Assembly (NCBI GenBank): GCA_009777245.1
Contig: WRMF01000023.1
Coordinates: 1 to 40,980, forward strand
Direction: 5' to 3'
Source: Betaproteobacteria bacterium
Lineage (GTDB): Bacteria; Pseudomonadota; Gammaproteobacteria; Burkholderiales; Rhodocyclaceae
Length of the DNA stretch: 40,980 bases
Below, piece by piece: positions 1 through 7,889 of the stretch; the first letter of the stretch is position 1, and each line of letters opens with the position of its first letter. The translations under genes and the position numbers were made by a program. Below the pieces are notes generated by a model. That model did not search any database, had not been told where the DNA came from, and saw only the letters and a list, made by a program, of their open reading frames with translations.

Positions 1-94
1 CAACCGATAGAGCGGAGCACTTACTCCCTTCTGAATATGCTTCTGAGCCAATTGAGGCAAAAAGCATTAACACCGCTATCATAAAAAATTTCAC
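1..94 (-). CDS. Partial exported protein, 5' end only
   Basis: Reading leftward from a GTG at 92-94 there are 31 uninterrupted codons before the window ends. The start has a good ribosome binding site (GGAGA, five bases upstream). The residues read VKFFMIAVLMLFASIGSEAY and then a short polar stretch with one Cys. A basic residue, a hydrophobic core and small residues around positions 15-19 are the pattern of a cleavable signal peptide, so the product is probably periplasmic or secreted. It starts 23 bases beyond the trhP stop, so it may share that transcript. Nothing visible identifies the family. The start could instead be the in-frame ATG five codons in, but the binding site favours GTG. 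Confidence 0.5.
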   Translation of the reverse strand, partial: MKFFMIAVLMLFASIGSEAYSEGSKCSALSV

Positions 95-117
95 CAGCTT
101 CTCCTGTAAGACCTACC

Positions 118-1377
118 TCAAAAAATCCGCGCTAAAAACGCGCCAGTGTTTTCTGCCGGGATTGGCAGCCAAACGTGATGCCCCGCGCCGGGCGCGACTT
201 CCACAGGCTCTCTGGCGGCGTTTTCCATGCGCTCAACCATGATAATGCTGTTCCCCTGGGGATGCACGATTTCCAGACTATCCCCCAGCGTAAAGCGATT
301 TTTGACGACGATTTCCATTAGATTGCGTTCAGCGTCAAAACGCGCGGCATCGCCTACGTACTGGCTTTTGCTGGAGGCAGAGTGACCGCGTGAATAATTC
401 TGGTATTCGTCAGGCTTGGCATGGCGTTGGTAAAAGCCGCCGGTGTAGCCGCGCTGGGCAAGGTTTTCCAGCGCGACCAAGAGCGCGGGATCGAAAGGCC
501 GACCCGCATAAGCGTCATCAATAGCAATGCGGTAATTCTGGCAGGCGCGGGCGACGTAGTAGGCGCTTTTCGTGCGTCCCTCGATCTTTAGCGAATCCAC
601 GCCGATTTCAATCAGCCTCGCCACATGCTCAATGGCGCGTAAATCGCGGGAATTCAGAATGTAGCTGCCGTGTCCGTCCTCTTCCATCTGCATCCACTCG
701 TCGGGGCGGCTGGCTTCTTCGATAAACACCGGCGCGAGAGCGCCCGCCGCGTCTTCTTCCGCAGGAGCTACCCGGTACTCCCAGCGGCAGGCGTTGGTGC
801 AAACGCCTTGATTGGCATCCCGATGATTGAAATAGCCGGAAAGCAAACAACGGCCTGAATGCGCGATACATAACGCGCCATGTACAAAGACTTCCAATTC
901 AATTTCCGGGCAGCGCGCGCGAATTTCGGCAATTTCTTCAAGCGAGAGTTCGCGGGAGAGAATGACGCGGGCGATCCCCAGCTTCTGCCAGAATTTCACC
1001 GCCGCCCAGTTCATGGTATTGGCTTGCACGGAGAGGTGAATGGGCATCTTAGGCCAGGCGTTACGCGCAATGTCAATCAAGCCGGGGTCTGCCATTATCA
1101 GGGCGTCCGGCTGCAAGGCGATAGCCGCTTCCATGTCGCGCCGCCAAGTGGTCAGTTTTGCGTTATGCGGCAGGAGATTGCTGACCAGATAGAAAGACTT
1201 GCCCGCTGCGTGAGTCATTTCTATCCCTTGGGCAAGGGCGGTGATAGAGCCGAATTCGTTGTTACGCGCCCGCAGCGAATAGCGGGGCTGACCGGCATAA
1301 ACCGCGTCCGCGCCAAATGCAAGGGCGGCGGAAAGCATGACAAGGGAACCTGCGGGAGCCAGAAGTTCAGCGGGCAT
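118..1377 (-). CDS. trhP: TrhP (YegQ), peptidase U32-family tRNA uridine-34 hydroxylation protein
   Basis: A 419-residue protein that aligns by eye along its length with E. coli YegQ/TrhP, which acts in prephenate-dependent hydroxylation of uridine 34 in certain tRNAs, the first step towards cmo5U/mcmo5U. The N-terminal barrel opens with ELLAPAGS and GADAVYAGQPRYSLR. The central U32 signature has four cysteines at about 170, 177, 193 and 197 (HGALC, SGRC, GVCTNAC), the expected ligands of an iron-sulfur cluster. It continues with SLKIEGRTKSAYY and ends with the small C-terminal beta domain (PQGN, VWLPIPAENTG). Length is normal. The ATG at 1375-1377 matches the family N terminus. It lies downstream of the diguanylate cyclase gene with a 25-base gap. 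Some U32 proteins are proteases or UbiU/UbiV, but the local motifs fit TrhP best. Confidence 0.9.
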   Translation of the reverse strand: MPAELLAPAGSLVMLSAALAFGADAVYAGQPRYSLRARNNEFGSITALAQGIEMTHAAGKSFYLVSNLLPHNAKLTTWRRDMEAAIALQPDALIMADPGLIDIARNAWPKMPIHLSVQANTMNWAAVKFWQKLGIARVILSRELSLEEIAEIRARCPEIELEVFVHGALCIAHSGRCLLSGYFNHRDANQGVCTNACRWEYRVAPAEEDAAGALAPVFIEEASRPDEWMQMEEDGHGSYILNSRDLRAIEHVARLIEIGVDSLKIEGRTKSAYYVARACQNYRIAIDDAYAGRPFDPALLVALENLAQRGYTGGFYQRHAKPDEYQNYSRGHSASSKSQYVGDAARFDAERNLMEIVVKNRFTLGDSLEIVHPQGNSIIMVERMENAAREPVEVAPGAGHHVWLPIPAENTGAFLARIF

Positions 1378-1402
1378 TAATACTGCGGAAGGGATGAAAA
1401 AC

Positions 1403-3220
1403 TCAGCCTATCGAACCGTCGGGCGATACGGTAAAGACCCGGTTTTTACCGGCTTTTTTGGCGGCGTACATGGCGGCGTCGGCGCGTTTGATGGCGGAAT
1501 CCTGCTTTTCTCCCAAAGTTAGTTGAGCGACTCCCGCACTGAAGGTAATCAGGAGCTTCTGGTTCTGGTAAAGAAAAAAGCGGCGGGTCAGGTTGCGCTG
1601 TAGACGGGTCACGACAGAGGCGGCATCGGCAAGCGAGGTTCCCGGAAAGATAAGGAGAAATTCCTCGCCGCCATAGCGGGCGACGCTATCCTGCGGGCGC
1701 AGGGTGTCGCGGATGACGCGGGTTAAATGAATAAGCGCCTCGTCGCCTGCGGTATGACCCTGGGAGTCGTTCAGTTGCTTGAAATTGTCAATGTCGAGGA
1801 CGGAAATGCAAATTGGCAGCTCATGCCGTTCGGAGCGGGCGATTTCCTTGGTCAATGTCTCTTCCATGCCGCGCCGGTTCATGGCTCCGGTAAGTTGGTC
1901 ATGGCGAATCAGATGGCTGGTTTCAGCCAGTTCGCGCTCCAGTATTATGATACGCTCTTCGGCCTCGACAACCTGGCGTTGCTTTTGTTGCAATTCATCA
2001 CGCGATTGCTGGGCGTTGTATTGAATCGCGCGGGTTTCGCGCATGATTTCTTGCAGCACCGTCTCCAGTTCGCTGATGTTGTTGGCGGAGCTTACTTGGC
2101 GCGCGCACTTTTCTATCGTGTCATGGTAGCCGGAAGTCGCATCGGAAAAATTGGCGAGATGATCCACAAAACCGGAAAGCATATTTTTCAGCGCGTTTTG
2201 GGCTTCCTGCAAACCCAGCTTCAACTGACCCTGTTTGAAAATGACTTCCTTCATCCGCGTTTCGGCATCGTCCAATGCCCGCTGGGAAAGGGGTTGTTCC
2301 ACGATTTCCCTAATCATGGCAATTTGCCCATGCAACCATTGGTCGTCCTGCAACAGTTCGCCTATGTTTTCGACGATAAGGCGGAGGAGTTGCAGCAGGC
2401 TGGCGCGCAGTTCGACCTGATCCTCAATGGCAAGGGACAGCCGGAATGTGAAACGCTTGAGCTTGCCCTTTATCGCTTCCAGTTGCTTTAAAGCTGTTGC
2501 GTTACGTATTTCTTTCCCCAGCTTTGCCGCGTCTTTTGCCAGAGCCGGATGGTCGTTAAGCAATGGCGCAATGCAGTTATCCAATACGTAAGCCAGCATT
2601 TCCCGAATTTCCGGCAGCAGGTCGGCGGTTTTGCCCATGTGTTCAGCAGGCTCGACCGGAGAGGCCGGCAGAGTTGCGGCTATCGCAGCCTTTTGGTCGT
2701 CCCCTGAGGGCGAATGGTCGGTAAGGGGAATATCGGCTGCCGCCTCGCCACGCGCCCAGGCGCGCGTCATTCCTTCCAGACGGGAGAAAAGAGCGCTCGG
2801 ATTGGCGGATGCTCCTTCCAGAACGCGCTCCAGAGCCTCGCGTTTTTTCCCCGGCGTAATGGTAGATTTGTTGTCCCACTGTCGGACAAGTTCGTTAATC
2901 AGCCTGCCCCATGCCAGATGTTGCAGGTTCTCCAGGAGAGACAGCGGTTCGGAAAGCGCAAGCTCCAGAATGTCCCAGTTCTGGTTATCAATGGCCTCGC
3001 TAAGTTTACGCCCCAGCTTTACCTGCCCCGGCGCGTTTTGCCGTATGGTGTCCACCAAGCGACGCATTTCCTTTTCGGGAAAAGCGCCGCTCGCAACGGG
3101 TTGTCCGGAAATTTCGGCATAGAGCGCGTGGTAGTTTTCCGGAGTGGGCGGGATGCGACGGGAAGCCAACTGCCGGAAGGTTTCGCGGGCAATGTCGGTA
3201 GAATTGGATAAGGCAGGCAT
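1403..3220 (-). CDS. Diguanylate cyclase with long N-terminal regulatory region
   Basis: A 605-residue protein predicted to make cyclic di-GMP from two GTP. The C-terminal GGDEF domain (about 435-600) carries the active-site loop GGEEF at 517-521, the metal-site segment LDIDNFKQLND around 475-485 and the family ending SAGVAQ...ADAAMYAAKKAGKNR. An inhibitory I-site, RPQD at 508-511, sits exactly five residues before the loop, so product feedback inhibition is expected. The first 430 residues are soluble and largely helical, with a likely coiled coil at about 385-435 feeding into the catalytic domain. The opening (ETFRQLASRRIPPTPENYHALYAEI) resembles the N terminus of the Pseudomonas DgcP-type cyclases, a resemblance noted from memory. 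No membrane span or PAS/GAF domain is evident. The ATG lies near the hydrophilic N terminus. Confidence 0.9.
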   Translation of the reverse strand: MPALSNSTDIARETFRQLASRRIPPTPENYHALYAEISGQPVASGAFPEKEMRRLVDTIRQNAPGQVKLGRKLSEAIDNQNWDILELALSEPLSLLENLQHLAWGRLINELVRQWDNKSTITPGKKREALERVLEGASANPSALFSRLEGMTRAWARGEAAADIPLTDHSPSGDDQKAAIAATLPASPVEPAEHMGKTADLLPEIREMLAYVLDNCIAPLLNDHPALAKDAAKLGKEIRNATALKQLEAIKGKLKRFTFRLSLAIEDQVELRASLLQLLRLIVENIGELLQDDQWLHGQIAMIREIVEQPLSQRALDDAETRMKEVIFKQGQLKLGLQEAQNALKNMLSGFVDHLANFSDATSGYHDTIEKCARQVSSANNISELETVLQEIMRETRAIQYNAQQSRDELQQKQRQVVEAEERIIILERELAETSHLIRHDQLTGAMNRRGMEETLTKEIARSERHELPICISVLDIDNFKQLNDSQGHTAGDEALIHLTRVIRDTLRPQDSVARYGGEEFLLIFPGTSLADAASVVTRLQRNLTRRFFLYQNQKLLITFSAGVAQLTLGEKQDSAIKRADAAMYAAKKAGKNRVFTVSPDGSIG

Positions 3221-3296
3221 ATGCGCGACTGTGAGATTTCTGAAGCCATTATTTTAGGCAATTTTTCTCGTTTGGGAATACAATTCGCACTTTCTC

Positions 3297-3367
3297 GCCC
3301 CTGTAGCATGAAGGTCGTGCAGTTGACTTGTAATCATCAGGAGTTGGTTCGATTCCGACCGGGGGCA
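3297..3367 (+). tRNA. tRNA-Thr(UGU)-like gene, divergent D arm, no encoded CCA
   Basis: The 71 bases fold as a cloverleaf. The acceptor stem has 7 pairs (GCCCCTG with CGGGGGC, one G-U). A four-pair D stem (GCAT/GTGC) has a short seven-base loop. The anticodon stem (GTTGA/TCATC) has one T-T mismatch, with loop CTTGTAA and anticodon TGT. A four-base variable loop and a canonical T arm (GTTGG-TTCGATT-CCGAC) follow, with discriminator A. The T arm and anticodon loop are typical of bacterial tRNA-Thr(UGU). Unusual points are G where A14 is expected, the short D and variable loops, the stem mismatch and a 3' end reading ATGA, not ACCA. A TACAAT box lies 12 bases upstream. It may be a functional but divergent tRNA, a mobile-element tRNA, or a decaying copy. 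Confidence 0.55.
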
Positions 3368-3477
3368 TGACATAACCATTCTCTGCATTCTCATATAGTT
3401 TTGTGTTGTATCATCAAACCTTAGAAAAACAAGGGTTCTGGGCTTTTTCTTGTCTATTACCGCCCAAACAAATTTAC

Positions 3478-3506
3478 TTGAGTCTGGGTGTGTTTGGGTA
3501 TACAAT
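3478..3506 (+). promoter_or_regulatory. Sigma70-like promoter in the tRNA-Thr/mogA gap
   Basis: TTGAGT at 3478-3483 and TACAAT at 3501-3506 are separated by 17 bases. The 16 bases ending at 3507 (GTTTGGGTATACAATT) repeat, with one mismatch, the sequence at 3270-3285 just upstream of the tRNA-like gene. No plus-strand gene follows; the next gene, mogA, is convergent. The rest of 3221-3549 holds nothing else I can identify. Confidence 0.3.
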
Positions 3507-3549
3507 TGGGCGCGTATCCCATATATCATAACTGTAAAACCCTTTGTTT

Positions 3550-4110
3550 TCAATGACCACAGCGGTCGGTTGTATTCCTGTCGAGGCAAAAATCCGGGTA
3601 GGTTTCGAGATACGTCCCGCCGATGAGATCAATGCAGCAGGGCACGGCGGGGAAGACGGCATGGAGACATTCGGCAATGGCCGCCGGGTTTCCGGGCAGA
3701 TTAATGATGAGACACTGACCCCTGATGCCGGCAGTCTGTCGGGAAAGAATCGCAGTCGGAACAGAGGCGATCGAGACTGAACGCATCCGCTCGCCGAAGC
3801 CCGGCAGTATTTTGGAGCAGACTTTTTCAGTAGCTTCCGGCGTGACATCACGGAGAGCCGGACCGGTTCCGCCGGTGGTGATGATAAGGCAGCAGTCTTC
3901 CCTGTCGCTGAGTTCACATAGCGTGGCCTCGATCAGCGCTTCGTCGTCGGAGATGATACGAACGACGGCTTCCCAAGGACTATTGAGCGCCTGAGTAAGC
4001 CAATCACGGATGGCGGGGCCGCCCTTGTCTTCGTATTCGCCCAGGCTGACCCGGTCGGAAACGGTAAGAATGCCGATGCGCGCTATGATGCTGTCCATAT
4101 TGAAAGCCAT
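3550..4110 (-). CDS. mogA: MogA, molybdopterin adenylyltransferase
   Basis: A 186-residue cytosolic enzyme that adenylates molybdopterin with ATP, giving the MPT-AMP used by MoeA for molybdenum insertion. It follows E. coli MogA through its length: RIGILTVSDRVSLGEYEDKGGPAI at the start, the MPT-binding motif TTGGTGP at 78-84 followed by the catalytic-region Asp in RDVTPEAT (88), then PGFGERMR, PTAILSRQ and INLPGNP. Length is as expected. Two in-frame ATGs are five codons apart; either could be the start. It is the promoter-distal gene of the moa/mob/moe group, with a 156-base gap before moeA in which I see no gene. The MogA-type, not MoaB-type, assignment rests on the match along the whole chain. 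Confidence 0.93.
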   Translation of the reverse strand: MAFNMDSIIARIGILTVSDRVSLGEYEDKGGPAIRDWLTQALNSPWEAVVRIISDDEALIEATLCELSDREDCCLIITTGGTGPALRDVTPEATEKVCSKILPGFGERMRSVSIASVPTAILSRQTAGIRGQCLIINLPGNPAAIAECLHAVFPAVPCCIDLIGGTYLETYPDFCLDRNTTDRCGH

Positions 4111-4266
4111 CAGTCATGAGTAGGAATAGAGGCTACTGCCGGGAAATAGGGAATGTTCGCACAGCAAGCACCATAATGGATTATGCCCCTGCTTGCAAGT
4201 TTGTTGAAGGGATAACAGTAGAACACCAGGCAAACCATTGCAGGGGGTAGGCATATCAAGTTTTTG

Positions 4267-5541
4267 CTACGTGAAACTCTCTGTATCCGGCGTGTCTTGC
4301 CAGACTGAGGCTTCCAGGATTTGCGCCTGCGCTATGGCGCCCGCAGCTAGACCGTTAAGCCCGCTCGGAGCCACGAGCAGAACATCGGCGCACATCATGG
4401 AGAGAATATCGGCGCTGCTCTGCATGGTGTTTGGCGTCGCTACATAGGCTCCGGTTGCGTCGCGTGACAGTGTTGCGCGAATGAATTCGACGCGACCCTG
4501 CTTGGATTTGACCGCCTGGGTCAACCGGGCGGGAATCGTGCGGCGGAACAGGCGGCGGTGACCCATCAGGCGGCGTAGCGCGGGCAGGACGAGTTGCTCG
4601 AAGCAGACCATGCTGGAGACGGTGTTGCCTGGTAGGCAGAACACTAGGGCGCGCCCCAAGGTGCCGAATGCCACAGGGTGGCCAGGCCGCATTGTTACGC
4701 GCCAGAAGTGCATGGTAACGCCCAAGGTTGCGAGGGTTGGGCGCACATGGTCGTGCACGCCGACGGAGGCTCCGCCGGAGATGAGCAGCACGTCGTATTC
4801 GAGTCCTCTCTTGAGGAAGTCGGCTAATTCTTCCGGTTTGTCGCGCGCGATGCCGAGGAGCGCGGGTTCGATGCCCAAGGCTTGCACTTGCGCCATGAGG
4901 GCGTAGCTGTTTGCGTCGGGGATTTTGCAGGGGTCGAACGGATCACTCAGAGCTTCGAGTTCGTCGCCGTTTGACAGTATGGCGACGCGCGGTCTACGAG
5001 CGACTTTTACTTTTGATCGCTTGACTGTGGCCAACACGCCGATCGTGCCGGGTGCGATTTCTTCTCCGGGTTGGAGCACGATGTCGCCCTCGCGCATGTT
5101 CTCGCCACGCCAACGGATGTCGGTGGCGAGTTTGACGGGAATGGTAAATTCGACTGCGCCGTTTTCCAGCGCTCGGGTGTCTTCCGCGCGGACGATGGTA
5201 TCCGCGCCTAGAGGCAGTGGCGCGCCCGTCATGATCCTGGCGCACTGACCCGGCTGGAGGAAGAGGCGAGGGGTGTCGCCCGCCTTGATGTCTTCGATGA
5301 CTTGCAGCGTTTGCGGGGCGTTTTCGATGTCGGCGGCGCGCGCGGCGTAGCCGTCCATTGCAGAAACATCGTAAGGCGGCAGGTCGCGGTTGGCGCGAAC
5401 TTCTTCGGCCAGCGCCCGACCGAGCGCCTCTCCAAGTCCGACTTCTTCCGCGTCCAAGGGGGCAATCCTGTCGAGGATGCAGGCTTGTGCTTCCAAAACG
5501 GATAGGCTGGGGATTTTTGCGGTTTCGCTTGAGGAAGGCAC
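4267..5541 (-). CDS. moeA: MoeA, molybdopterin molybdenumtransferase
   Basis: A 424-residue enzyme inserting molybdate into adenylylated molybdopterin, releasing AMP. Family motifs appear in order: PPYDVSAMDGYA (about 55-66), MTGAPLPLGADTIVR (104-118), RWRGENMREGD (143-153), SNGDEL (190-195), SGGASVGVHDH (255-265), MRPGHPVAFG (284-293) and CLPGNTVSSMVCFE (302-315). The usual GLPGNPVS reads CLPGNTVS here, a mild substitution. The C-terminal beta domain (about 345-424) is complete. Translation starts with GTG at 5539-5541, preceded by GGAGA nine bases upstream; there is no better ATG. The start lies six bases beyond the mobA stop, implying one transcript with mobA and mobB. Confidence 0.94.
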   Translation of the reverse strand: MPSSSETAKIPSLSVLEAQACILDRIAPLDAEEVGLGEALGRALAEEVRANRDLPPYDVSAMDGYAARAADIENAPQTLQVIEDIKAGDTPRLFLQPGQCARIMTGAPLPLGADTIVRAEDTRALENGAVEFTIPVKLATDIRWRGENMREGDIVLQPGEEIAPGTIGVLATVKRSKVKVARRPRVAILSNGDELEALSDPFDPCKIPDANSYALMAQVQALGIEPALLGIARDKPEELADFLKRGLEYDVLLISGGASVGVHDHVRPTLATLGVTMHFWRVTMRPGHPVAFGTLGRALVFCLPGNTVSSMVCFEQLVLPALRRLMGHRRLFRRTIPARLTQAVKSKQGRVEFIRATLSRDATGAYVATPNTMQSSADILSMMCADVLLVAPSGLNGLAAGAIAQAQILEASVWQDTPDTESFT

Positions 5542-5547
5542 GAGAAT

Positions 5548-6141
5548 TCAGTCTCCAAAGTGCCGTAGCGCCCTTGTGGCGTCTTCCGGTGTGTCAAGGT
5601 CGATGAAACTGTGGAGTTTCAGGTCGATATCGGTCAGGTGGCGTTCGCCGACGCGGCAGGTGTCCAGTTCCGGGAGCGCCGCGAGCAGGCCGGGCTTTCC
5701 GGGTCGGGCCAGTACGCTGCGTAACGTGGGCAGGGACGAGACGGCGTAGAAAGCCGTGAGCGGGTAGGGTTGTCCGTCAATGACGGGCACGACGGCCTGA
5801 TGTCCGGCGGCGCGGCAGGCGGCCAGCCGTTCGATGACTTCCGGCAGCAGGTAGGGCATATCCGCCGCCACGGCGAAGACCCATGGGGTTGTTGCATGTT
5901 GCAATCCCGCGCACAGTCCGGCAAGCGGTCCGGCTCCGGGGATTTCGTCGCACACTTGCGGCGCGTCAATATCGTCGCGGGGATACTGGACGCTGACCAA
6001 CACACTGTGGAAAAGTTCCCGCGCCAAGCCGAGCGCGCGTTGGAGCAGGCTTTGTCCGCCAATTTGCATTAAGAGCTTGTCACAATCCATCCGGCGGGAA
6101 TCACCGCCAGCGAAAATCAGCGCCGTGCAGTCAGCGATCAT
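5548..6141 (-). CDS. mobA: MobA, molybdenum cofactor guanylyltransferase
   Basis: A 197-residue enzyme that joins GMP from GTP to Mo-molybdopterin, producing the MGD form required by NapA. The N-terminal nucleotide-binding signature is LIFAGGDSRRMDCDKLL (8-24). The usual G after RM is Asp here, while the conserved Lys at 22 is kept. Later motifs fit the family: DEIPGAGPLAGLCAGLQ (67-83) and the metal-site segment VAADMPYL. The start ATG overlaps the mobB stop by four bases (ATGA), typical of translational coupling. With NapA the only visible client, its role here is to supply bis-MGD for nitrate reduction. Confidence 0.9.
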   Translation of the reverse strand: MIADCTALIFAGGDSRRMDCDKLLMQIGGQSLLQRALGLARELFHSVLVSVQYPRDDIDAPQVCDEIPGAGPLAGLCAGLQHATTPWVFAVAADMPYLLPEVIERLAACRAAGHQAVVPVIDGQPYPLTAFYAVSSLPTLRSVLARPGKPGLLAALPELDTCRVGERHLTDIDLKLHSFIDLDTPEDATRALRHFGD

Positions 6142-6653
6142 GTCCGATGGGTATATTGCAGGAGAAAATCCACCAACATTTCGAGGTCGTCAAGCGCGAA
6201 ATGCGGCAGTTCCGGGTAAATCTCAGGGCAATCGGTAGCGATTGCGATCAGGCCGTCACCGATTTCGCAGCGCGGCGGCTTGCCGAGGGCGCGGCGCAGG
6301 ACTTCTATCTTTGAGCCGGGCGCACGCGAAAACCCTTCGGCCAGTACGATGTCGGCCTCGCCAAGAAAGCGCATGGCCAATTGCGCCGGTTCACGCTCCT
6401 CGTCGGCATCTGCCACCAGTTGCAGCTTGTTCGTAGTGACGAGCATACTAAAGGCGGCTCCTGCGTTCTTGTAGCGCCAACTATCTTTGCCTTCTGTATC
6501 AAGTTGGACTTTGTGATGGGCGTGCTTTATGGTGGCCACACGCAACCCCCGGCGGATCAATTCCGGGATGAGCCGTTCGATAAGGGTGGTCTTGCCGGAA
6601 TTGGAATGTCCGACGAAGATGAAAACGGGAGGTGTCATGTTGGAAAGAACCAT
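6138..6653 (-). CDS. mobB: MobB, molybdopterin-guanine dinucleotide biosynthesis adaptor
   Basis: A 171-residue GTP-binding accessory protein that works with MobA in MGD formation; in E. coli it is helpful but not essential. A P-loop, GHSNSGKTTL, sits at 15-24, followed by the family segment RRGLRVATIKHAHHKVQLDTEGKDSWRYKNAGA. A Walker B-like stretch is DIVLAEGFSRAP, and EVLRR follows. Length is normal. The ATG at 6651-6653 starts the frame; a second ATG five codons on, directly before the P-loop strand, is an alternative. It is followed by mobA with a four-base overlap and preceded by moaE, 13 bases away. Confidence 0.92.
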   Translation of the reverse strand: MVLSNMTPPVFIFVGHSNSGKTTLIERLIPELIRRGLRVATIKHAHHKVQLDTEGKDSWRYKNAGAAFSMLVTTNKLQLVADADEEREPAQLAMRFLGEADIVLAEGFSRAPGSKIEVLRRALGKPPRCEIGDGLIAIATDCPEIYPELPHFALDDLEMLVDFLLQYTHRT

Positions 6654-6666
6654 GTTTTTTGAGATT

Positions 6667-7092
6667 CTAAAGATGTGGCGTTACCCAGGATTTACCCTGG
6701 AGGGTAATTTCTTTTTTCCAGATCGGAGCGCGTGCCTTGAGTTCGTCAATCATCCAGCGGCAGGCGTCAAAAGCGCCGACGCGATGTTCCGCGCCTGCGA
6801 CGATGAGAACGATGTTTTCCCCTGCGCGCACAGAGCCAAGGCGGTGAATGATGCGTGCATCAATGAGATCGAACCGCGCAATAGCTTCGTTACGTAGACG
6901 TAATAGTTCGGCGAGCGCCATGTCGTAATGGACATCGAATACGATTTCATGGACTTCGCGCCCCTCGGAAAAATCGCGCGCGCAGCCAAGGAAGGTAATG
7001 ATGCCGCCGATGCGCTTCGAGTTTACGCGCAAGGCGGCGACCTCCTTGTCAAGGGAGAAATCTTCCGGTTGCAGGCGGACGGCATCGTTCAT
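6667..7092 (-). CDS. moaE: MoaE, molybdopterin synthase large subunit
   Basis: A 141-residue catalytic subunit that transfers sulfur from the MoaD thiocarboxylate to cyclic pyranopterin monophosphate to form the dithiolene of molybdopterin. Family segments are present: GGIITFLGCARDFSEGREVHEI in the first half, RIIHRLGSVRAGENIVLIVAGAEHR, AFDACRWMIDELKARAPIWKKEI near the end, and a conserved C-terminal tail. The invariant Lys residues of the PIWKKE region are kept. The start ATG is one base past the moaD stop, so the two subunits are probably made in a coupled way. Length is close to the usual 140-150. Confidence 0.93.
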   Translation of the reverse strand: MNDAVRLQPEDFSLDKEVAALRVNSKRIGGIITFLGCARDFSEGREVHEIVFDVHYDMALAELLRLRNEAIARFDLIDARIIHRLGSVRAGENIVLIVAGAEHRVGAFDACRWMIDELKARAPIWKKEITLQGKSWVTPHL

Positions 7093-7093
7093 G

Positions 7094-7336
7094 TTATCCT
7101 CCGGAGAAGGCGGACATGAAAACGATTTCCGCGCCGTCAGTCAGAGGCGCAGTTTCCTGTTCGCCGACTCGCTGCCCATTGACCGCTACGATAGAGACAA
7201 TCTCGAAAGCCTCGGGGTAGCGCGCTCGCAGTGTGTCGCGCACGTCCTGCCAGCGCAAGCCTTCCCGGAAATCCAGGTCGATCTGGCGTGTACCGGAACG
7301 TTCAGCGACCGGGCCAAAAAAGAGCACGTTAATCAT
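7094..7336 (-). CDS. moaD: MoaD, molybdopterin synthase sulfur-carrier subunit
   Basis: An 80-residue ubiquitin-fold protein whose C-terminal Gly-Gly is activated by MoeB and converted to a thiocarboxylate for MoaE. It opens with INVLFFGPVAERSG and ends FMSAFSGG, the obligatory double glycine. The central stretch with AVNGQRV and TDGAEIVF is the usual MoaD beta-grasp pattern. The ATG lies inside the end of moaC (eight-base overlap) and the stop is followed one base later by moaE. The small size, GG end and position between moaC and moaE make the call secure. Confidence 0.93.
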   Translation of the reverse strand: MINVLFFGPVAERSGTRQIDLDFREGLRWQDVRDTLRARYPEAFEIVSIVAVNGQRVGEQETAPLTDGAEIVFMSAFSGG

Positions 7337-7856
7337 GCGATGTTTCCCCTGCGGGAGGAGTGCGTTGCCATGTGCCGCTCTTGCCTCCGCTTTTTTCTTC
7401 CAGTTGGATGTTTTCGATGCGCATGCCCCGGTCGATGGCCTTGCACATATCGTATATGGTCAGCAATGCCCCGGCGGCGGCGGCGAGGGCTTCCATTTCG
7501 ACCCCGGTCGGACCAGTGCAGCGGGTCGTGATCCTGGTCTGGATGCCGACGCAGTCCTCGGCATCTGGTGCTAGGATTTCACTGAACTCGACTTCGACGC
7601 CAGCGAGTGGTAGGGTGTGGCACATCGGGATCAGGTTGGGGGTGTGCTTGGCGGCCATTACCGCCGCGACATCGGCCACGGCGAGCACGTTGCCCTTGGC
7701 GAGCGTGTCGGCGCGAATGCGCTCCAGGGTGGCCGGACGCATGCGCAGAACACCGCTCGCAGTCGCGGAGCGATTATCGTTCGGCTTGGCGGAGACGTCG
7801 ACCATGCGGGCGCGGCCCGTAGCGGAAAAGTGAGTAAGATTGTCGGGTTCGTTCAA
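7329..7856 (-). CDS. moaC: MoaC, cyclic pyranopterin monophosphate synthase
   Basis: A 175-residue enzyme converting 3',8-cyclo-7,8-dihydro-GTP (the MoaA product) into cyclic pyranopterin monophosphate. It opens LTHFSATGRARMVDVSAKPNDNR and shows AAKHTPNLIPMCHTLPLAGVEVEF, GPTGVEMEALAAAAGALLTIYDMCKAIDRGMRIENIQLEEKSGGKSG, the family signature including the catalytic Lys/Asp region near KAIDRG. Translation appears to start with TTG at 7854-7856, preceded by AAGGAA at proper spacing; no ATG fits the conserved N terminus. It overlaps moaD by eight bases and leads the moaC-moaD-moaE-mobB-mobA-moeA series. Confidence 0.93.
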   Translation of the reverse strand: MNEPDNLTHFSATGRARMVDVSAKPNDNRSATASGVLRMRPATLERIRADTLAKGNVLAVADVAAVMAAKHTPNLIPMCHTLPLAGVEVEFSEILAPDAEDCVGIQTRITTRCTGPTGVEMEALAAAAGALLTIYDMCKAIDRGMRIENIQLEEKSGGKSGTWQRTPPAGETSHD

Positions 7857-7889
7857 GGAAGTTCCTTTTGTGAAAAATGGGGCCTTTCA

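Noticed and set aside
3254..3589. A 111-codon minus-strand frame covering the tRNA-like gene
   Set aside because: It overlaps both the cloverleaf and the end of mogA in another frame and has no protein-like conservation pattern visible.
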